A stretch of 64,000 bases of DNA from Stutzerimonas stutzeri (GTDB lineage Bacteria > Pseudomonadota > Gammaproteobacteria > Pseudomonadales > Pseudomonadaceae): NCBI RefSeq assembly GCF_002890915.1, contig NZ_POUT01000001.1, positions 726,726 to 790,725 of the forward strand, given 5' to 3'. Below the pieces are notes generated by a model that was not told the origin of the DNA, did no database searches, and saw only the letters and a program-made list of their open reading frames with translations. Of this stretch, positions 34,087 through 44,962 are shown one piece after another. Both the position numbers and the translations under genes were made by a program. Positions within the stretch are counted from its first letter, which is position 1. Each line of letters starts with the position of its first letter.

Positions 34087-37014
34087 TCATGAGGTTAGCG
34101 TCGTGGCGAGCGGCAGCTCGCACCAGAAACAGGCGCCATGGCCGGGTTCGGACTCGAAGCCGATGCGCCCGTGCATGTGTTCGACCAGTTCCTTGCTGAT
34201 GGCCAGGCCCAGGCCGGTGCCGCCCTTGTGCCGGGTATCGGAGGAGTCCGCCTGGGAAAACTTCTGGAAAATGCGTGCATGGAACGCCTGCGCGATGCCT
34301 GGCCCCTGGTCGCGGACGCTGATCCGCGCCCAGTCGCCGCGGCGCTCGGCGCTCAGCACCACGACGCCGCCCACGGGGGAGAATTTGACGGCATTGGAGA
34401 TGAAATTGGCCAGTACCTGCTGCAACCGGTCGTCGTCCGCCACGATCTGCAGGTCCGCCACCGGCAGCAGGACGAAGCGCACCTCGTGCTGCGCGGCATA
34501 GCCCTGGTTGCTGGCGATCGCCTGTTCCAGCTGCTGCGCCAGCGAATGCGTGCCGAGCGCGAAGGTCATCTTGCCGGCGACCAGCTTGTCCATGTCCAGC
34601 AGGTCGTCGATCAGCCGGCCCAGGCGCAGGCTGTTCTGGTGGGCGATGAGCAGCATCTGGCGCATCGCCGCCGGCGGCTCGCCCAGCGCACCGCCGACGA
34701 TCAGGCCGAGGGCGCCGGAAATCGAGGTCAGCGGCGTGCGCAGCTCGTGGCTGACGATGGACACCAGTTCGCTCTTCATCCGCTCGATACGCTTGCGCTC
34801 GGTGATGTCGCGCACCAGGCCGATGAACTTGCGTTCGCCGTGGTGGGTGATCTGTGAGACGCGCAACTCGATGGTGAAGGTCTCGCCGTTGCGCCGCAGG
34901 GCGGTCAGTTCGCGGTTCTGCTCCAGCGCGCGCGGCGTGCCGCGTTGCGCGTAGGCGGCCAGGTAGCCGTCGTGGGCGGAGCGATCGGGTTCGGGCATCA
35001 GCATCGACAGGTTGCGGCCGAGGACCTCCTGCGCGCTGTAGCCGAAGATCTGTTCGGCGGCGTGGTTGAAGGTCTCGATGATGCCGCGGGCGTCGATGAT
35101 GACGATGGCGTCGATCACGTTGGCGATCAGCAGGCTCAGGTAGCGCTCGCGCTCCTGCATCTCCTCCTGCGCCAGCGCCTGCGCGGTGACGTCCCAGATG
35201 AAGCCGTCGCACCAGCCGGTGGGGTCGTCGCGCTCGCGCAGCACGCGGGCCTTCTCGCGCACCCAGACGGTCTGGCCGTCGGCGTTGAGCAGCCGGTAGA
35301 TGCCCTCGAACACGTCCTGTTCCGGGGTCTGCCGGGCCAGTGGGCGGTCCTCGGGATGGATCAGGCTGGCATAGCTGCGCGCGCGGTCGCCGAGGAAATC
35401 GCTGGCGGGGTAGCCGGTCAGCCGCTCGATACCGCTGCTGAGGTAGCTCATCCGGCGCTGGCCGTCGTTGCGGCAGCGGTAGACCACGCCCGGGAGGTTG
35501 CCGACCATCGCGCGGAAGCGGCTCTCGCTCTTCTGCAGGGCGCGGGTGGCCTCCATCAGCTCGGTGATCTCGGTGATGAAGCCGTGCCAGACCACCGCGC
35601 CGTCGCTCAGGCGCTCGGCCGTGGCGCGGCCCTCGGCCCAGAGCATCCCGCGCAGCGGGTGGTGGATGCGGAATTCGACCGCGCCGCTGCCCGGAGCGGT
35701 GGCCAGGCGCAGCAGCGCGGCGCGCAGGTGCGGCAGGTCCGGCGGGTACACGTCTGCCAGCGCCCGGCCGGCATCCTCGGCCAGCAGGCTCGGCTCGATG
35801 CCGTAGAGTTCGCGGGCGCCTTCGCTGACGTAGAGGAACGCGTAGCGTCCATTGGCGAAACGCTTGAGCTGGAACACCATGCCCGGCAGCAGGCTGGCGA
35901 TCTTCTGTGCGCGGTCGAGCAGGCGCTGGCGGCGGCGCGCCTCCTGTCGCTGCGCCAGCCGATGCTGCTTGCGCACGGCGCTGCGCCGCTGCAGCAGGAT
36001 CGCCAGAAGCAGCAGCAGCGCTTCGGCGATCAGCCAGGCCAGGCTCCATTTCACCAGCAGCCGCTGCTCGGCCTGGCGGTGTTCGCGCTGCATGGCGCTG
36101 ATGTCGCGCCAGACCAGCGCCGCGGCCTTCGGTGCGGAGGAGCGGCCGTCCTGCAGCGGGATCTGGTTGAGCAGGAAGGTGCGCCCGTCGGCCTCCAGCA
36201 GGCGCAGCGCCATGCCGCTCTCCGGTTCGGGCAGCATGTCCATCTGCGCCCAGTGCAGGATCTGCGTGGCCGAGAGGCCGACCAGCAGCCAGTCGCTGTC
36301 GCGGCCCAGGCGCACGCCGCTCGGCGGGTCGACCTGCGCGGCGCGCAGTGCCTGCTGGTCGATGATCAGGGCGAGGCCGGCGGCCAACTGGTCGCCGAGG
36401 TCGTCCAGCTTCGGCAGCGCGTCGTAGCCGACTTCCAGCGCACCGATGAGCGGACTGCCGGGCTCGTCGGCGGCGTGCAGTGGGACGATGGTGCGGCTGC
36501 TGGCACCGAGCTGGTCGACTTCCAGCCCGGATTGCACGGCACCTTCCGCCAATGCCCGGCGCAGCAGCGGCCGCTGGGCCGCCGGCGCATCGCCGAAGGC
36601 GTCGGGGCGCTGCATGCGCAGGATGGCGACGCCCCTGGCGTCCCATAGCTGCAGGTGCAGGGCCTGGTGGCGTTGCATCGACTCCCAGGCGGGGGCCAGC
36701 GTGGCGCGCAGGCGCTGGCGCAAGGCGTCGATCCGCGCACCGTCCAGCGGGGCGCCAGTGCGCAACAGGGTGTCGATGCGGCGCATTCGGCGCAGCACTT
36801 CGGCATTGCCGGCCAGGGCGGTGGCGACCATGTCGGCCTGGCGGAGCTGGCTGAGCTGGGCGCTCTGCAGCGCCAGGCTCTGCAGCTCGCCATGGGTTTC
36901 GATTTCCAGCCGCCAGGCCGCGTCGCGGGCCTGGTAATCGTTGAGCGCCAGGCTGCCGAACAACAGGGCGAGCAGCAGGCTGCCGATCGCGAATGTCCAG
37001 TGAGGTGTGCTCAT
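34087..37014 (-). CDS. membrane-anchored PAS sensor histidine kinase
   Basis: A 975-residue kinase. A first transmembrane helix (about 8-25) and a second (about 320-340, LAWLIAEALLLLLAILL) enclose a roughly 290-residue periplasmic sensor region of Cache-like character. Three PAS domains follow (about 370-490, 500-610, 625-740), then HisKA with IVSHELRTPLTSI, and an ATPase domain with NFISNAVKFS, DQGPGI and GGTGLGLAISKEL. The periplasmic ligand is unknown. ATG 37014 places the first helix correctly; the frame is open further upstream but non-homologous. It is the first gene of the five-gene signalling operon. Confidence 0.91.
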   Translation of the reverse strand: MSTPHWTFAIGSLLLALLFGSLALNDYQARDAAWRLEIETHGELQSLALQSAQLSQLRQADMVATALAGNAEVLRRMRRIDTLLRTGAPLDGARIDALRQRLRATLAPAWESMQRHQALHLQLWDARGVAILRMQRPDAFGDAPAAQRPLLRRALAEGAVQSGLEVDQLGASSRTIVPLHAADEPGSPLIGALEVGYDALPKLDDLGDQLAAGLALIIDQQALRAAQVDPPSGVRLGRDSDWLLVGLSATQILHWAQMDMLPEPESGMALRLLEADGRTFLLNQIPLQDGRSSAPKAAALVWRDISAMQREHRQAEQRLLVKWSLAWLIAEALLLLLAILLQRRSAVRKQHRLAQRQEARRRQRLLDRAQKIASLLPGMVFQLKRFANGRYAFLYVSEGARELYGIEPSLLAEDAGRALADVYPPDLPHLRAALLRLATAPGSGAVEFRIHHPLRGMLWAEGRATAERLSDGAVVWHGFITEITELMEATRALQKSESRFRAMVGNLPGVVYRCRNDGQRRMSYLSSGIERLTGYPASDFLGDRARSYASLIHPEDRPLARQTPEQDVFEGIYRLLNADGQTVWVREKARVLRERDDPTGWCDGFIWDVTAQALAQEEMQERERYLSLLIANVIDAIVIIDARGIIETFNHAAEQIFGYSAQEVLGRNLSMLMPEPDRSAHDGYLAAYAQRGTPRALEQNRELTALRRNGETFTIELRVSQITHHGERKFIGLVRDITERKRIERMKSELVSIVSHELRTPLTSISGALGLIVGGALGEPPAAMRQMLLIAHQNSLRLGRLIDDLLDMDKLVAGKMTFALGTHSLAQQLEQAIASNQGYAAQHEVRFVLLPVADLQIVADDDRLQQVLANFISNAVKFSPVGGVVVLSAERRGDWARISVRDQGPGIAQAFHARIFQKFSQADSSDTRHKGGTGLGLAISKELVEHMHGRIGFESEPGHGACFWCELPLATTLTS

Positions 37015-37341
37015 CGGCGGGTGTTTCGGTGATGCGTGCGACGCCTGGCGACGCCCGGTGGTACGCGGCGGGGAAGGCGCCCGAGGCAGAGGTACGACGA
37101 GTGCATGGAGCCGCGATTCCGGTTGAAAAAAGTACAATGATAGCTCTATGCCATTACTATCGATAGCGACCGCCGCCGAGGCCGCGAGGCCGTGGCGATT
37201 GCAGCCGAATCTGGCTAAAAAATCATCAGCCAGGCGACGGTCGGCAGGCCGCCCGGCTCGATTCGCCGCGCGGGAGTGCTAGGCTGCGCGCAGCAGGGTT
37301 TCCCCTGGAACCGCTCGTTCACTATCGAGGCAGCACTATCC

Positions 37342-38532
37342 ATGTGGCACACCGGTTTACTCGACCTCTCGGTCTGGCAGCTTATTGCGGCCGCGCTGCT
37401 GCTGACGCACATCACCATTGTCAGTGTCACCGTCTACCTGCACCGCTATTCGGCACACCGCGCGCTGGAGCTGCATCCCGCGCTCAAGCATTTCTTCCGT
37501 TTCTGGCTGTGGCTGACCACGGCGATGAACACCCGCGAATGGACCGCCATCCACCGCAAGCACCACGCCAAGTGCGAAACCCCCGACGATCCCCACAGCC
37601 CGGTGCACAAGGGCCTGGGCACGGTGCTGCGCAAGGGCGCCGAGCTGTACATGGCCGAGGCGAAGAACGAGGAAACGCTGCGCATCTACGGCAAGAACTG
37701 CCCGGATGACTGGCTCGAGCGCCACCTCTACTCCCGCTTGCCCAATGCCGGCATCGTGCTGATGCTGGCCATCGACCTGGCGCTGTTCGGTGCGCTGGGG
37801 CTGACGATCTGGGCAGTGCAGATGATCTGGATCCCGTTCTGGGCCGCCGGGGTGGTCAACGGCCTCGGCCACGCGGTCGGCTATCGCAACTTCGAGTGCC
37901 GCGACGCGGCGACCAACCTGCTGCCCTGGGGCATCCTCATCGGCGGCGAGGAGCTGCACAACAACCACCACACCTACCCGAACTCGGCCAAGCTCTCGGT
38001 GCGCAAATGGGAGTTCGACATGGGCTGGGCCTGGATCCGCCTGTTCAGTCTGCTCGGCCTGGCCAGGGTCAACCGCACCGCGCCGATCGCCCACCGCATC
38101 GAGGGCAAGCGCCAGCTGGACATGGACAGCGCCATGGCGATCCTCAACAACCGCTTCCAGATCATGGCGCAGTACCGCCGGCTGGTGATCGTGCCGCTGG
38201 TACGGCAGGAGCTCGGCCGCGCCGATGCCTCGCTGCGCCATCGGCTGCGCCGCGCCAAGCGCCTGCTGGCGCGCGAGCCGAGCCTGCTGCAACGGGAGCA
38301 GCAGGCGCATATCGAGGTCATGCTGGCGCAGAGCCAGGCGCTCAAGGTGATCTACGAGAAGCGTCTGGCCTTGCAGCAGATCTGGACGCGCACCAGCGCC
38401 AACGGCCACGACATGCTGGCGGCGATCAAGCAGTGGGTGCACGACGCCGAGGCCAGCGGCATCCAGTCGCTGCGCGAATTCGCCGAGCACCTGCGCACCT
38501 ACTCGCTGCGGCCGTCCGTCGTACCCGCCTGA
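37342..38532 (+). CDS. desA: membrane fatty acid desaturase (DesA-type)
   Basis: A 396-residue acyl-lipid or acyl-CoA desaturase. The three histidine boxes of the di-iron centre are visible: HRYSAH (about 34-39), HRKHH (about 71-75) and NNHHTYP. Four hydrophobic segments surround them. It resembles the P. aeruginosa delta-9 phospholipid desaturase DesA at the N terminus. The C-terminal 130 residues form a charged helical extension. ATG 37342 gives MWHTGLLDLSVWQL. It is divergent from the sensor kinase, with a CTATCGATAG palindrome at 37158-37167 in the gap. Confidence 0.9.
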   Translation: MWHTGLLDLSVWQLIAAALLLTHITIVSVTVYLHRYSAHRALELHPALKHFFRFWLWLTTAMNTREWTAIHRKHHAKCETPDDPHSPVHKGLGTVLRKGAELYMAEAKNEETLRIYGKNCPDDWLERHLYSRLPNAGIVLMLAIDLALFGALGLTIWAVQMIWIPFWAAGVVNGLGHAVGYRNFECRDAATNLLPWGILIGGEELHNNHHTYPNSAKLSVRKWEFDMGWAWIRLFSLLGLARVNRTAPIAHRIEGKRQLDMDSAMAILNNRFQIMAQYRRLVIVPLVRQELGRADASLRHRLRRAKRLLAREPSLLQREQQAHIEVMLAQSQALKVIYEKRLALQQIWTRTSANGHDMLAAIKQWVHDAEASGIQSLREFAEHLRTYSLRPSVVPA

Positions 38533-38658
38533 CCTTCGATCGGCGCGATCGCCCGCCGTTGCGTCAGCCGGAACTTTGTCGCCTGCCGGCTCTCTGAACT
38601 GCATTCCAATCAATGCAGTACCGCTGCCGGCGCGCAGCGGTCGTTCAGGAAGAAGACC

Positions 38659-39657
38659 ATGCAGTTGGCGAGCAATCGAAGTGATGCGGGAGTGGGCATG
38701 CTGCCGGGCGGCGATGCGCAGACCTTGCTGGCGTTGATGCATGCGCGGGCGGAAGCCGCACGGCTGGGCGAACGCGAGCAGCTGTTCAGCACGCTGCTGG
38801 GCAGCGTCAATGCCGTACTCTGGGCCTTCGACTGGCAGGCCCAGCGGATGATCTATGTCAGCCCGGCCTACGAGTGCATCTTCGGCCGTTCGCCGGCGCT
38901 GCTGCTGGCCGACTACGGCGAATGGCGCAACGCGATCTATCCCGACGACCTGGACTACGCGCAGAAGAGCCTGCTCGCCGTGCTCGACGAAGGCGCCGTG
39001 GAAACCCGCGAGTACCGCATCATCCGTGGCGACGGCCAGTTGCGCTGGTTGAGCGACAAGTGCTTCCTCGGCCGCCGCGCCGAGCATGGCCAGGGCCCGA
39101 TCATCGTCGGCATCGCCGAGGACATCACCGAGAAGAAGCAGCTCGAGGGCGAACTGCAGCGCCTGGCCACCACCGATGTGCTGACCCAGAGCAGCAACCG
39201 CCGGCACTTCTTCGACTGCGCTCGCCGCGAATTCGATCATGCCCGGCAATTCGCCACGCCGCTGGCGTTCCTGCTGCTGGACATCGATGACTTCAAGCGC
39301 ATCAACGACACCCATGGCCACCAGATGGGCGACCAGGTGCTGCAGAAGGTGGCCCGCTGCGGGGCCGCGGCGTTGCGCCAGAGCGACCTGTTCGGCCGCA
39401 TCGGCGGCGAGGAGTTCGCCGCCGTGCTGCCGGGCTGCCAGCCGGACCTGGCCGAGCAGATCGCCGAACGGTTGCAGCGCGAGATCGAACGGGTGGTGTT
39501 CACCGCCGACAGCGGCGAACGTTTCCGCGTCACCGCCAGCCTCGGCCTGACCTACCTCAAGGCCAACGATGCCGAGCTGAGCGCGGTGTTCGCTCGCGCC
39601 GACGCGGCGATGTACCAGGCCAAGCGCCTGGGCAAGAACCAGGTGATCGTGGCCTGA
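38659..39657 (+). CDS. PAS-GGDEF diguanylate cyclase
   Basis: A 332-residue cytoplasmic protein. A PAS domain (about 45-165; VLWAFDWQAQRMIYVSPAYE, GIAEDITEKKQLE) precedes a GGDEF domain with RIGGEEF and an RQSD inhibitory site five residues upstream, so it is predicted to be an active, feedback-inhibited cyclase. AGGAAG precedes ATG 38659. It follows desA by 126 bp in the same direction. The signal sensed by the PAS domain is unknown. Confidence 0.92.
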   Translation: MQLASNRSDAGVGMLPGGDAQTLLALMHARAEAARLGEREQLFSTLLGSVNAVLWAFDWQAQRMIYVSPAYECIFGRSPALLLADYGEWRNAIYPDDLDYAQKSLLAVLDEGAVETREYRIIRGDGQLRWLSDKCFLGRRAEHGQGPIIVGIAEDITEKKQLEGELQRLATTDVLTQSSNRRHFFDCARREFDHARQFATPLAFLLLDIDDFKRINDTHGHQMGDQVLQKVARCGAAALRQSDLFGRIGGEEFAAVLPGCQPDLAEQIAERLQREIERVVFTADSGERFRVTASLGLTYLKANDAELSAVFARADAAMYQAKRLGKNQVIVA

Positions 39658-39690
39658 TACGCGGGCGTGGATTGGCCGGCGCGCGTAGAT

Positions 39691-39799
39691 CGTAGGCTGG
39701 GTTGAGCGCAGCGAAGCCCAATGCGCGGAGTGTCATGCAGGAATGGGGTGCGGCGTACCCGTGTTGGGCTTCGGCGCTGCGCGCCTCAACCCAACCTAC
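39691..39799. repeat. family B repeat
   Basis: CGTAGGCTGGGTTGAGCGCA ... GTTGGGCTTCGGCG...CTCAACCCAACCTACC forms a long imperfect dyad. Its right arm supplies the stop codon of the VOC gene. Confidence 0.75.
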
Positions 39800-40203
39800 C
39801 TGGTCAGCTCATCGTAGCCACGGCCGAGGAACTCGATCAGGCAGAAGCCGTGGCCGAAGGGGTCGGCCAGCAGCGCCAGCCTGCCCCATTCGTGGCTCTG
39901 CGCCGGTTGTTCGAGGCGTGCGCCATGGGCAATCGCCCTGGCCACGGCCGATTCGATGTCGTCGACGACGAAATCCAGGTGCAGCGGTGTCCAGTGTCGC
40001 GCGTAGCTGCGGCGCGGGGGCTTCGCCGTGGCTGAGGCTGGCGTGCCGGGCTCCTTGCGCAACAGGTAGATCGGCGCCGGGCCGCCGAGCAGCTCGACGG
40101 CGAAGCCGCCCAGGCGATGCCCGACGCGCAGGTCGAACACCGTGCTGTAGAAGTCGACGGCCCGTTCCAGGTCGTCCACATCGAGATTCACCAGGAAATC
40201 CAT
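39796..40203 (-). CDS. VOC family (glyoxalase/bleomycin-resistance fold) protein
   Basis: A 135-residue protein with paired beta-alpha-beta-beta-beta modules (FLVNLDVDDLERAVDFYSTVFDLRVG and HLDFVVDDIESAVARAIAHGA, then LLADPFGHGFCLIEFLG). The fold is shared by metal-dependent dioxygenases, isomerases and binding proteins, so no reaction is assigned. ATG 40203 follows GAGGGG. The stop codon lies inside a dispersed repeat, so the C terminus may have been set by repeat insertion. Confidence 0.82.
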   Translation of the reverse strand: MDFLVNLDVDDLERAVDFYSTVFDLRVGHRLGGFAVELLGGPAPIYLLRKEPGTPASATAKPPRRSYARHWTPLHLDFVVDDIESAVARAIAHGARLEQPAQSHEWGRLALLADPFGHGFCLIEFLGRGYDELTR

Positions 40204-40252
40204 CCGCACCCCCTCGCTGCTGCGCACGCGCCTGCCTGCGGGATTGGATGCG

Positions 40253-41454
<1,202 letters not shown>

Positions 41455-41466
41455 AATGGCTGTGGC

Positions 41467-42348
41467 TCAGGCGGAGGGCTGCGAGCCGTCCAGGGTCCTG
41501 ATCGGGCCGTAGAGGTTCGGCCGACGGTCGCGGAACACGCCCCAGGCGCTGCGGATGTGTTCCAGTTGGTCGAGATCGAATTCGTGCACCAGCACGCCTT
41601 CGCTGGTCTGGTCCATCTCCTCGACCTTGGCGCCGAACTGGTCGGCGATGAACGACGAGCCGTAGAAGGTGATGTCGTAGCCGTCCTGCTCTTCCTTGCC
41701 GATGCGGTTGCTGGCGACCAGCGGCATCAGGTTGGCGCCGGCGTGGCCCTGCTGCACGCGCTGCCAGTGCTCGCGCGAGGTGATGGTCGGGTCATGCGGC
41801 TCGCTGCCGATGGCGGTGGGGTAGAACAGCAGTTCGGCGCCCATCAGCGCCATGCTGCGCGCGGTTTCGGGGAACCACTGGTCCCAGCAGATGGCCACGC
41901 CGATCTTCGCGTAGCGGGTGTTCCAGACCTTGAAACCGGTGTCGCCGGGGTTGAAGTAGTACTTCTCGTGGTAGCCCGGGCCATCGGGAATATGGCTCTT
42001 GCGGTAGACGCCGAGCAGCGCGCCGTCGGCATCGATGATGGCGATGGAGTTGAAGCGCGCGCGCCCGGCCTGCTCGAAGAAGCTGATCGGCAGCACCACC
42101 TGCAGCTCGGCGGCGACCTTGCAAAAATGCTGGATGGCCGGGTTGTCCTCGACGCTGGTGGCCAGCTGCAGGTACTCGGGATTGGGTTTCTGGCAGAAGT
42201 AGGGCGTCTCGAACAGTTCCTGGATCAGGATGATCTGCGCGCCCTTGGCGGCGGCTTCGCGCACCAGCTTCTCGGCGTTGGCGATGTTCGCCTGGCGATC
42301 CCAGGAGCAGGCCATCTGGGTGGCGGCGACGGTAACGGTACGGGACAT
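41467..42348 (-). CDS. aguB: N-carbamoylputrescine amidohydrolase
   Basis: A 293-residue nitrilase-superfamily enzyme that hydrolyses N-carbamoylputrescine to putrescine, carbon dioxide and ammonia. The Glu-Lys-Cys triad is visible: IIQELFETPYFC, YRKSHIPDGPGYHEKYYF and IGVAICWDQWFPE. The start at ATG 42348 gives MSRTVTVAATQMAC; upstream codons are not family-like. Paired with aguA, it feeds putrescine to the spu genes to the right. Confidence 0.95.
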   Translation of the reverse strand: MSRTVTVAATQMACSWDRQANIANAEKLVREAAAKGAQIILIQELFETPYFCQKPNPEYLQLATSVEDNPAIQHFCKVAAELQVVLPISFFEQAGRARFNSIAIIDADGALLGVYRKSHIPDGPGYHEKYYFNPGDTGFKVWNTRYAKIGVAICWDQWFPETARSMALMGAELLFYPTAIGSEPHDPTITSREHWQRVQQGHAGANLMPLVASNRIGKEEQDGYDITFYGSSFIADQFGAKVEEMDQTSEGVLVHEFDLDQLEHIRSAWGVFRDRRPNLYGPIRTLDGSQPSA

Positions 42349-42465
42349 GGCGGCCTCGCTGGGTTGGGGCTTTCGGAAATGGAGTGATTCTAGGCGATGT
42401 CGTTCGGAGGAGCAGCTGGAAGCCTGAAGCTGGAAGAAAAAGCTCACCCAGCCTTACCGTGGTGT

Positions 42466-42542
42466 AGATCGTAGGCTGGTCACGCTTCGCTGACCTGACG
42501 GGTGGCGTCATGGTGGATGTGAAAACGACATCCACCCTACGC
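42466..42542. repeat. family A-like repeat
   Basis: GTAGATCGTAGGCTGGTCACG ... GGTGGATGTGAAAACGACATCCACCCTACG: a GGATGT/ACATCC dyad with the CACCCTACG terminus, between aguB and the spuI stop. Confidence 0.6.
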
Positions 42543-42558
42543 TTGCTTCCAGCTGCTC

Positions 42559-43935
42559 TTAGACCGTATGCAGGTACCAGTTGTATTCCAGGTCCGAGAT
42601 CGAATGCTCGAACTCGGCCAGCTCGCTCTCCTTGCAGGCGACGAAGATGTCGATGTAGTCGGGGCTGATGTAGCGCGCCATGATCTCGCTGTCGTCCAGC
42701 TCGCGCAGGGCGTCGCGCAGGTTGGTCGGCAGGCTCGGCTCGACCTGCTCGTAGGAGTTGCCCTCGATCGGCTGGTCCGGCTCGAGCTTGTTGGTCAGGC
42801 CGTGGTGCACGCCGGCGAGGATGCCCGCCAGCAGCAGGTAGGGATTGGCATCGGCGCCGGCGACGCGGTGCTCGATGCGCACGGCATCGGGGCTGTCGGT
42901 GGGCACGCGCAGCGCCACGGTGCGGTTGTCCATGCCCCAGCACGGCGCATTGGGCACGTAGAACTGGGCGCCGAAGCGGCGGTAGGAATTGACGTTGGGG
43001 CAGAGGAAGGCCATCGAGGCCGCCATGGTCTGCTGCAGGCCGCCGATGGCATGGCGCAGCGGCTGGCTTTCCAGCGGGTTGTCGGTGGCGAAGATGTTGT
43101 TGCCCTGCTTGTCCAGCAGCGAGATGTGCACGTGCAGCCCGTTGCCGGCCTGGCCCGGATAGGGCTTGGCCATGAAGGTGGTGTCCATCTCGTGGTCGTA
43201 GGCGATGTTCTTGATCAGCCGCTTGAGCAGCACCGCGTAGTCGCAGGCCTTGATCGGGTCGGCGACGTGGTGGAGGTTGACCTCGAACTGTGCCGGGGCG
43301 CTTTCCTTGACGATGGCGTCGGCGGGGATGCCCTGTTCCTTGGCGCCCTCGAGGATGTCCTGCAGACAGTCGACGTATTCGTCGAGGTCGTCGATCAGGT
43401 AGACCTGGGTCGAGTGCGGGCGCTTGCCGGAGATCGGCGAGCGCGGCGGCTGCGGCCGGCCGTTGATGTTCTCCTGATCGATCAGATAGAACTCCAGCTC
43501 GAAGGCGGCGCAGATGGTCAGGCCGAGTTCGTCGAACTTGCCCACCACCTGGCGCAGCACTTCGCGCGGGTCGGCGAAGAACGGCGCGCCGTCGCGCTCG
43601 TGCATGGTCATCAGCAACTGCGCGGTGGGGCGGCGCTGCCAGGGTTCCTTGCTCAGGGTATTGGGGATCGGGAAGCAGGTGCGGTCGGAGTCGCCGATGT
43701 CCATGCCCAGGCCGGTGCTTTCCACGGTGATGCCGTTGATGTCGAGGGCGAACAGCGAGGCGGGGAGGTTGATGCCCTTCTCATAGACCTTGTGCAGGCT
43801 GGCGCGCTCGATGCGCTTGCCGCGCACCACTCCATTCATGTCGGTGATCAGCAGGTCGACGTACTGAACCTCCGGGTGTTCCTTGAGAAACGCGTTCGCT
43901 TCGTTGAGCTGAACGGCACGCGGCGGGGGGGCCAT
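42559..43935 (-). CDS. spuI: gamma-glutamylpolyamine synthetase (glutamine synthetase family)
   Basis: A 458-residue glutamine-synthetase-like ligase that would add glutamate to a polyamine, the first step of the gamma-glutamyl route. Motifs are VRGKRIERASL, FELEFYLID, APAQFEVNLHH, KPYPGQAGNGLHVHISL, PNVNSYRRFGAQFYVPN and LRVPTDSPDAVRIEHRVAGADANPYL. It is divergent from spuA. The 250-bp gap carries the shared promoter region, including an AT-rich TTAATTGTTAAAAATTTCAA stretch near its start. Confidence 0.9.
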   Translation of the reverse strand: MAPPPRAVQLNEANAFLKEHPEVQYVDLLITDMNGVVRGKRIERASLHKVYEKGINLPASLFALDINGITVESTGLGMDIGDSDRTCFPIPNTLSKEPWQRRPTAQLLMTMHERDGAPFFADPREVLRQVVGKFDELGLTICAAFELEFYLIDQENINGRPQPPRSPISGKRPHSTQVYLIDDLDEYVDCLQDILEGAKEQGIPADAIVKESAPAQFEVNLHHVADPIKACDYAVLLKRLIKNIAYDHEMDTTFMAKPYPGQAGNGLHVHISLLDKQGNNIFATDNPLESQPLRHAIGGLQQTMAASMAFLCPNVNSYRRFGAQFYVPNAPCWGMDNRTVALRVPTDSPDAVRIEHRVAGADANPYLLLAGILAGVHHGLTNKLEPDQPIEGNSYEQVEPSLPTNLRDALRELDDSEIMARYISPDYIDIFVACKESELAEFEHSISDLEYNWYLHTV

Positions 43936-44186
43936 GATGAAGTACCTTAATTGTTAAAAATTTCAATCATCAGATGCTTGTCTGTGAGTCAATCGAAAAG
44001 CCTCTGCGCTGTCAATAGTCGCACCCGGATGCCCCGTGAGTGCCCACGTTGGGCCTATTTTGGGGCGCCCTGGGCTGGCGCGGCAGGTCGCGCGTGACGC
44101 GGGCATGGGCCGGAGAGGCGGGCTATTGTCTATAAAAATGAACAAGACTACTCTCCGGTATGCCCCATCCGACTAACGAGTATCCC

Positions 44187-44933
44187 ATGCCTCGCATGCC
44201 CCTGATCGGCGTCAGCGCCTGTACCAAGCAGATCGGCTCCCACAGTTTCCATATCGCCGGCGACAAGTACCTGCGCGCCGCGGCGATCGCCGGCGTGCCA
44301 CTGGTGATTCCGGCCCTGGACGAGCTGATCGAGCCGGCCGCCCTGTTGGAAAACTTCGACGGCCTGCTGTTCACCGGCTCGCCGTCGAACGTCGAGCCCC
44401 ATCATTATGGCGGGCCGGCGAGCGCTGCGGGCACCCCGCACGACCCGTCGCGCGACCGCCTGACCCTGCCGCTGATCCGCGCCGCGGTCGAGGCCGGGAT
44501 TCCGGTGTTCGGCATCTGCCGGGGCTTCCAGGAAATGAACGTGGCCTTCGGCGGCAGCCTGCACCAGAAGGTCCATGAGGCCGGTCCCTACCAGGACCAC
44601 CGCGAGAATCCCGACGACCCGCTGGAGCTGCAGTACGGCCTCAGCCATGCCTTGCACGTGCAGCCGGGCGGCCTGCTGCAGCGTCTTGGCCTGCCGGCGC
44701 AGATCAGCGTCAACTCGGTGCACGGCCAGGGCGTCGAGCGCCTCGGCGACGGCCTGCGCATCGAGGCGCTGGCACCCGACGGGCTGATCGAGGCGTTCTC
44801 CGTCGAGCATGCGCGCAGCTTCGCTCTGGGCGTACAGTGGCATCCGGAATGGAAGGTGCACGAGCACCCCCATTACCTGGCGCTGTTCCAGGGCTTCGCC
44901 GAGGCCTGTCGGGAGCACGCCCGAACACGCTGA
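44187..44933 (+). CDS. spuA: gamma-glutamyl-GABA hydrolase (PuuD/SpuA-type)
   Basis: A 248-residue class I glutamine-amidotransferase-like hydrolase that would release GABA or related acids from gamma-glutamyl conjugates. The nucleophile is in FGICRGFQEMN and the histidine in GVQWHPEWK. ATG 44187 gives MPRMPLIGVSACTKQIGSH, matching family N termini; ATG 44160 would add nine residues. It is the first gene of the spuA-spuB pair, 29 bp before spuB. Confidence 0.9.
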   Translation: MPRMPLIGVSACTKQIGSHSFHIAGDKYLRAAAIAGVPLVIPALDELIEPAALLENFDGLLFTGSPSNVEPHHYGGPASAAGTPHDPSRDRLTLPLIRAAVEAGIPVFGICRGFQEMNVAFGGSLHQKVHEAGPYQDHRENPDDPLELQYGLSHALHVQPGGLLQRLGLPAQISVNSVHGQGVERLGDGLRIEALAPDGLIEAFSVEHARSFALGVQWHPEWKVHEHPHYLALFQGFAEACREHARTR

Positions 44934-44962
44934 CGGTCGACTCACCCCCATTCGAGGTCACC

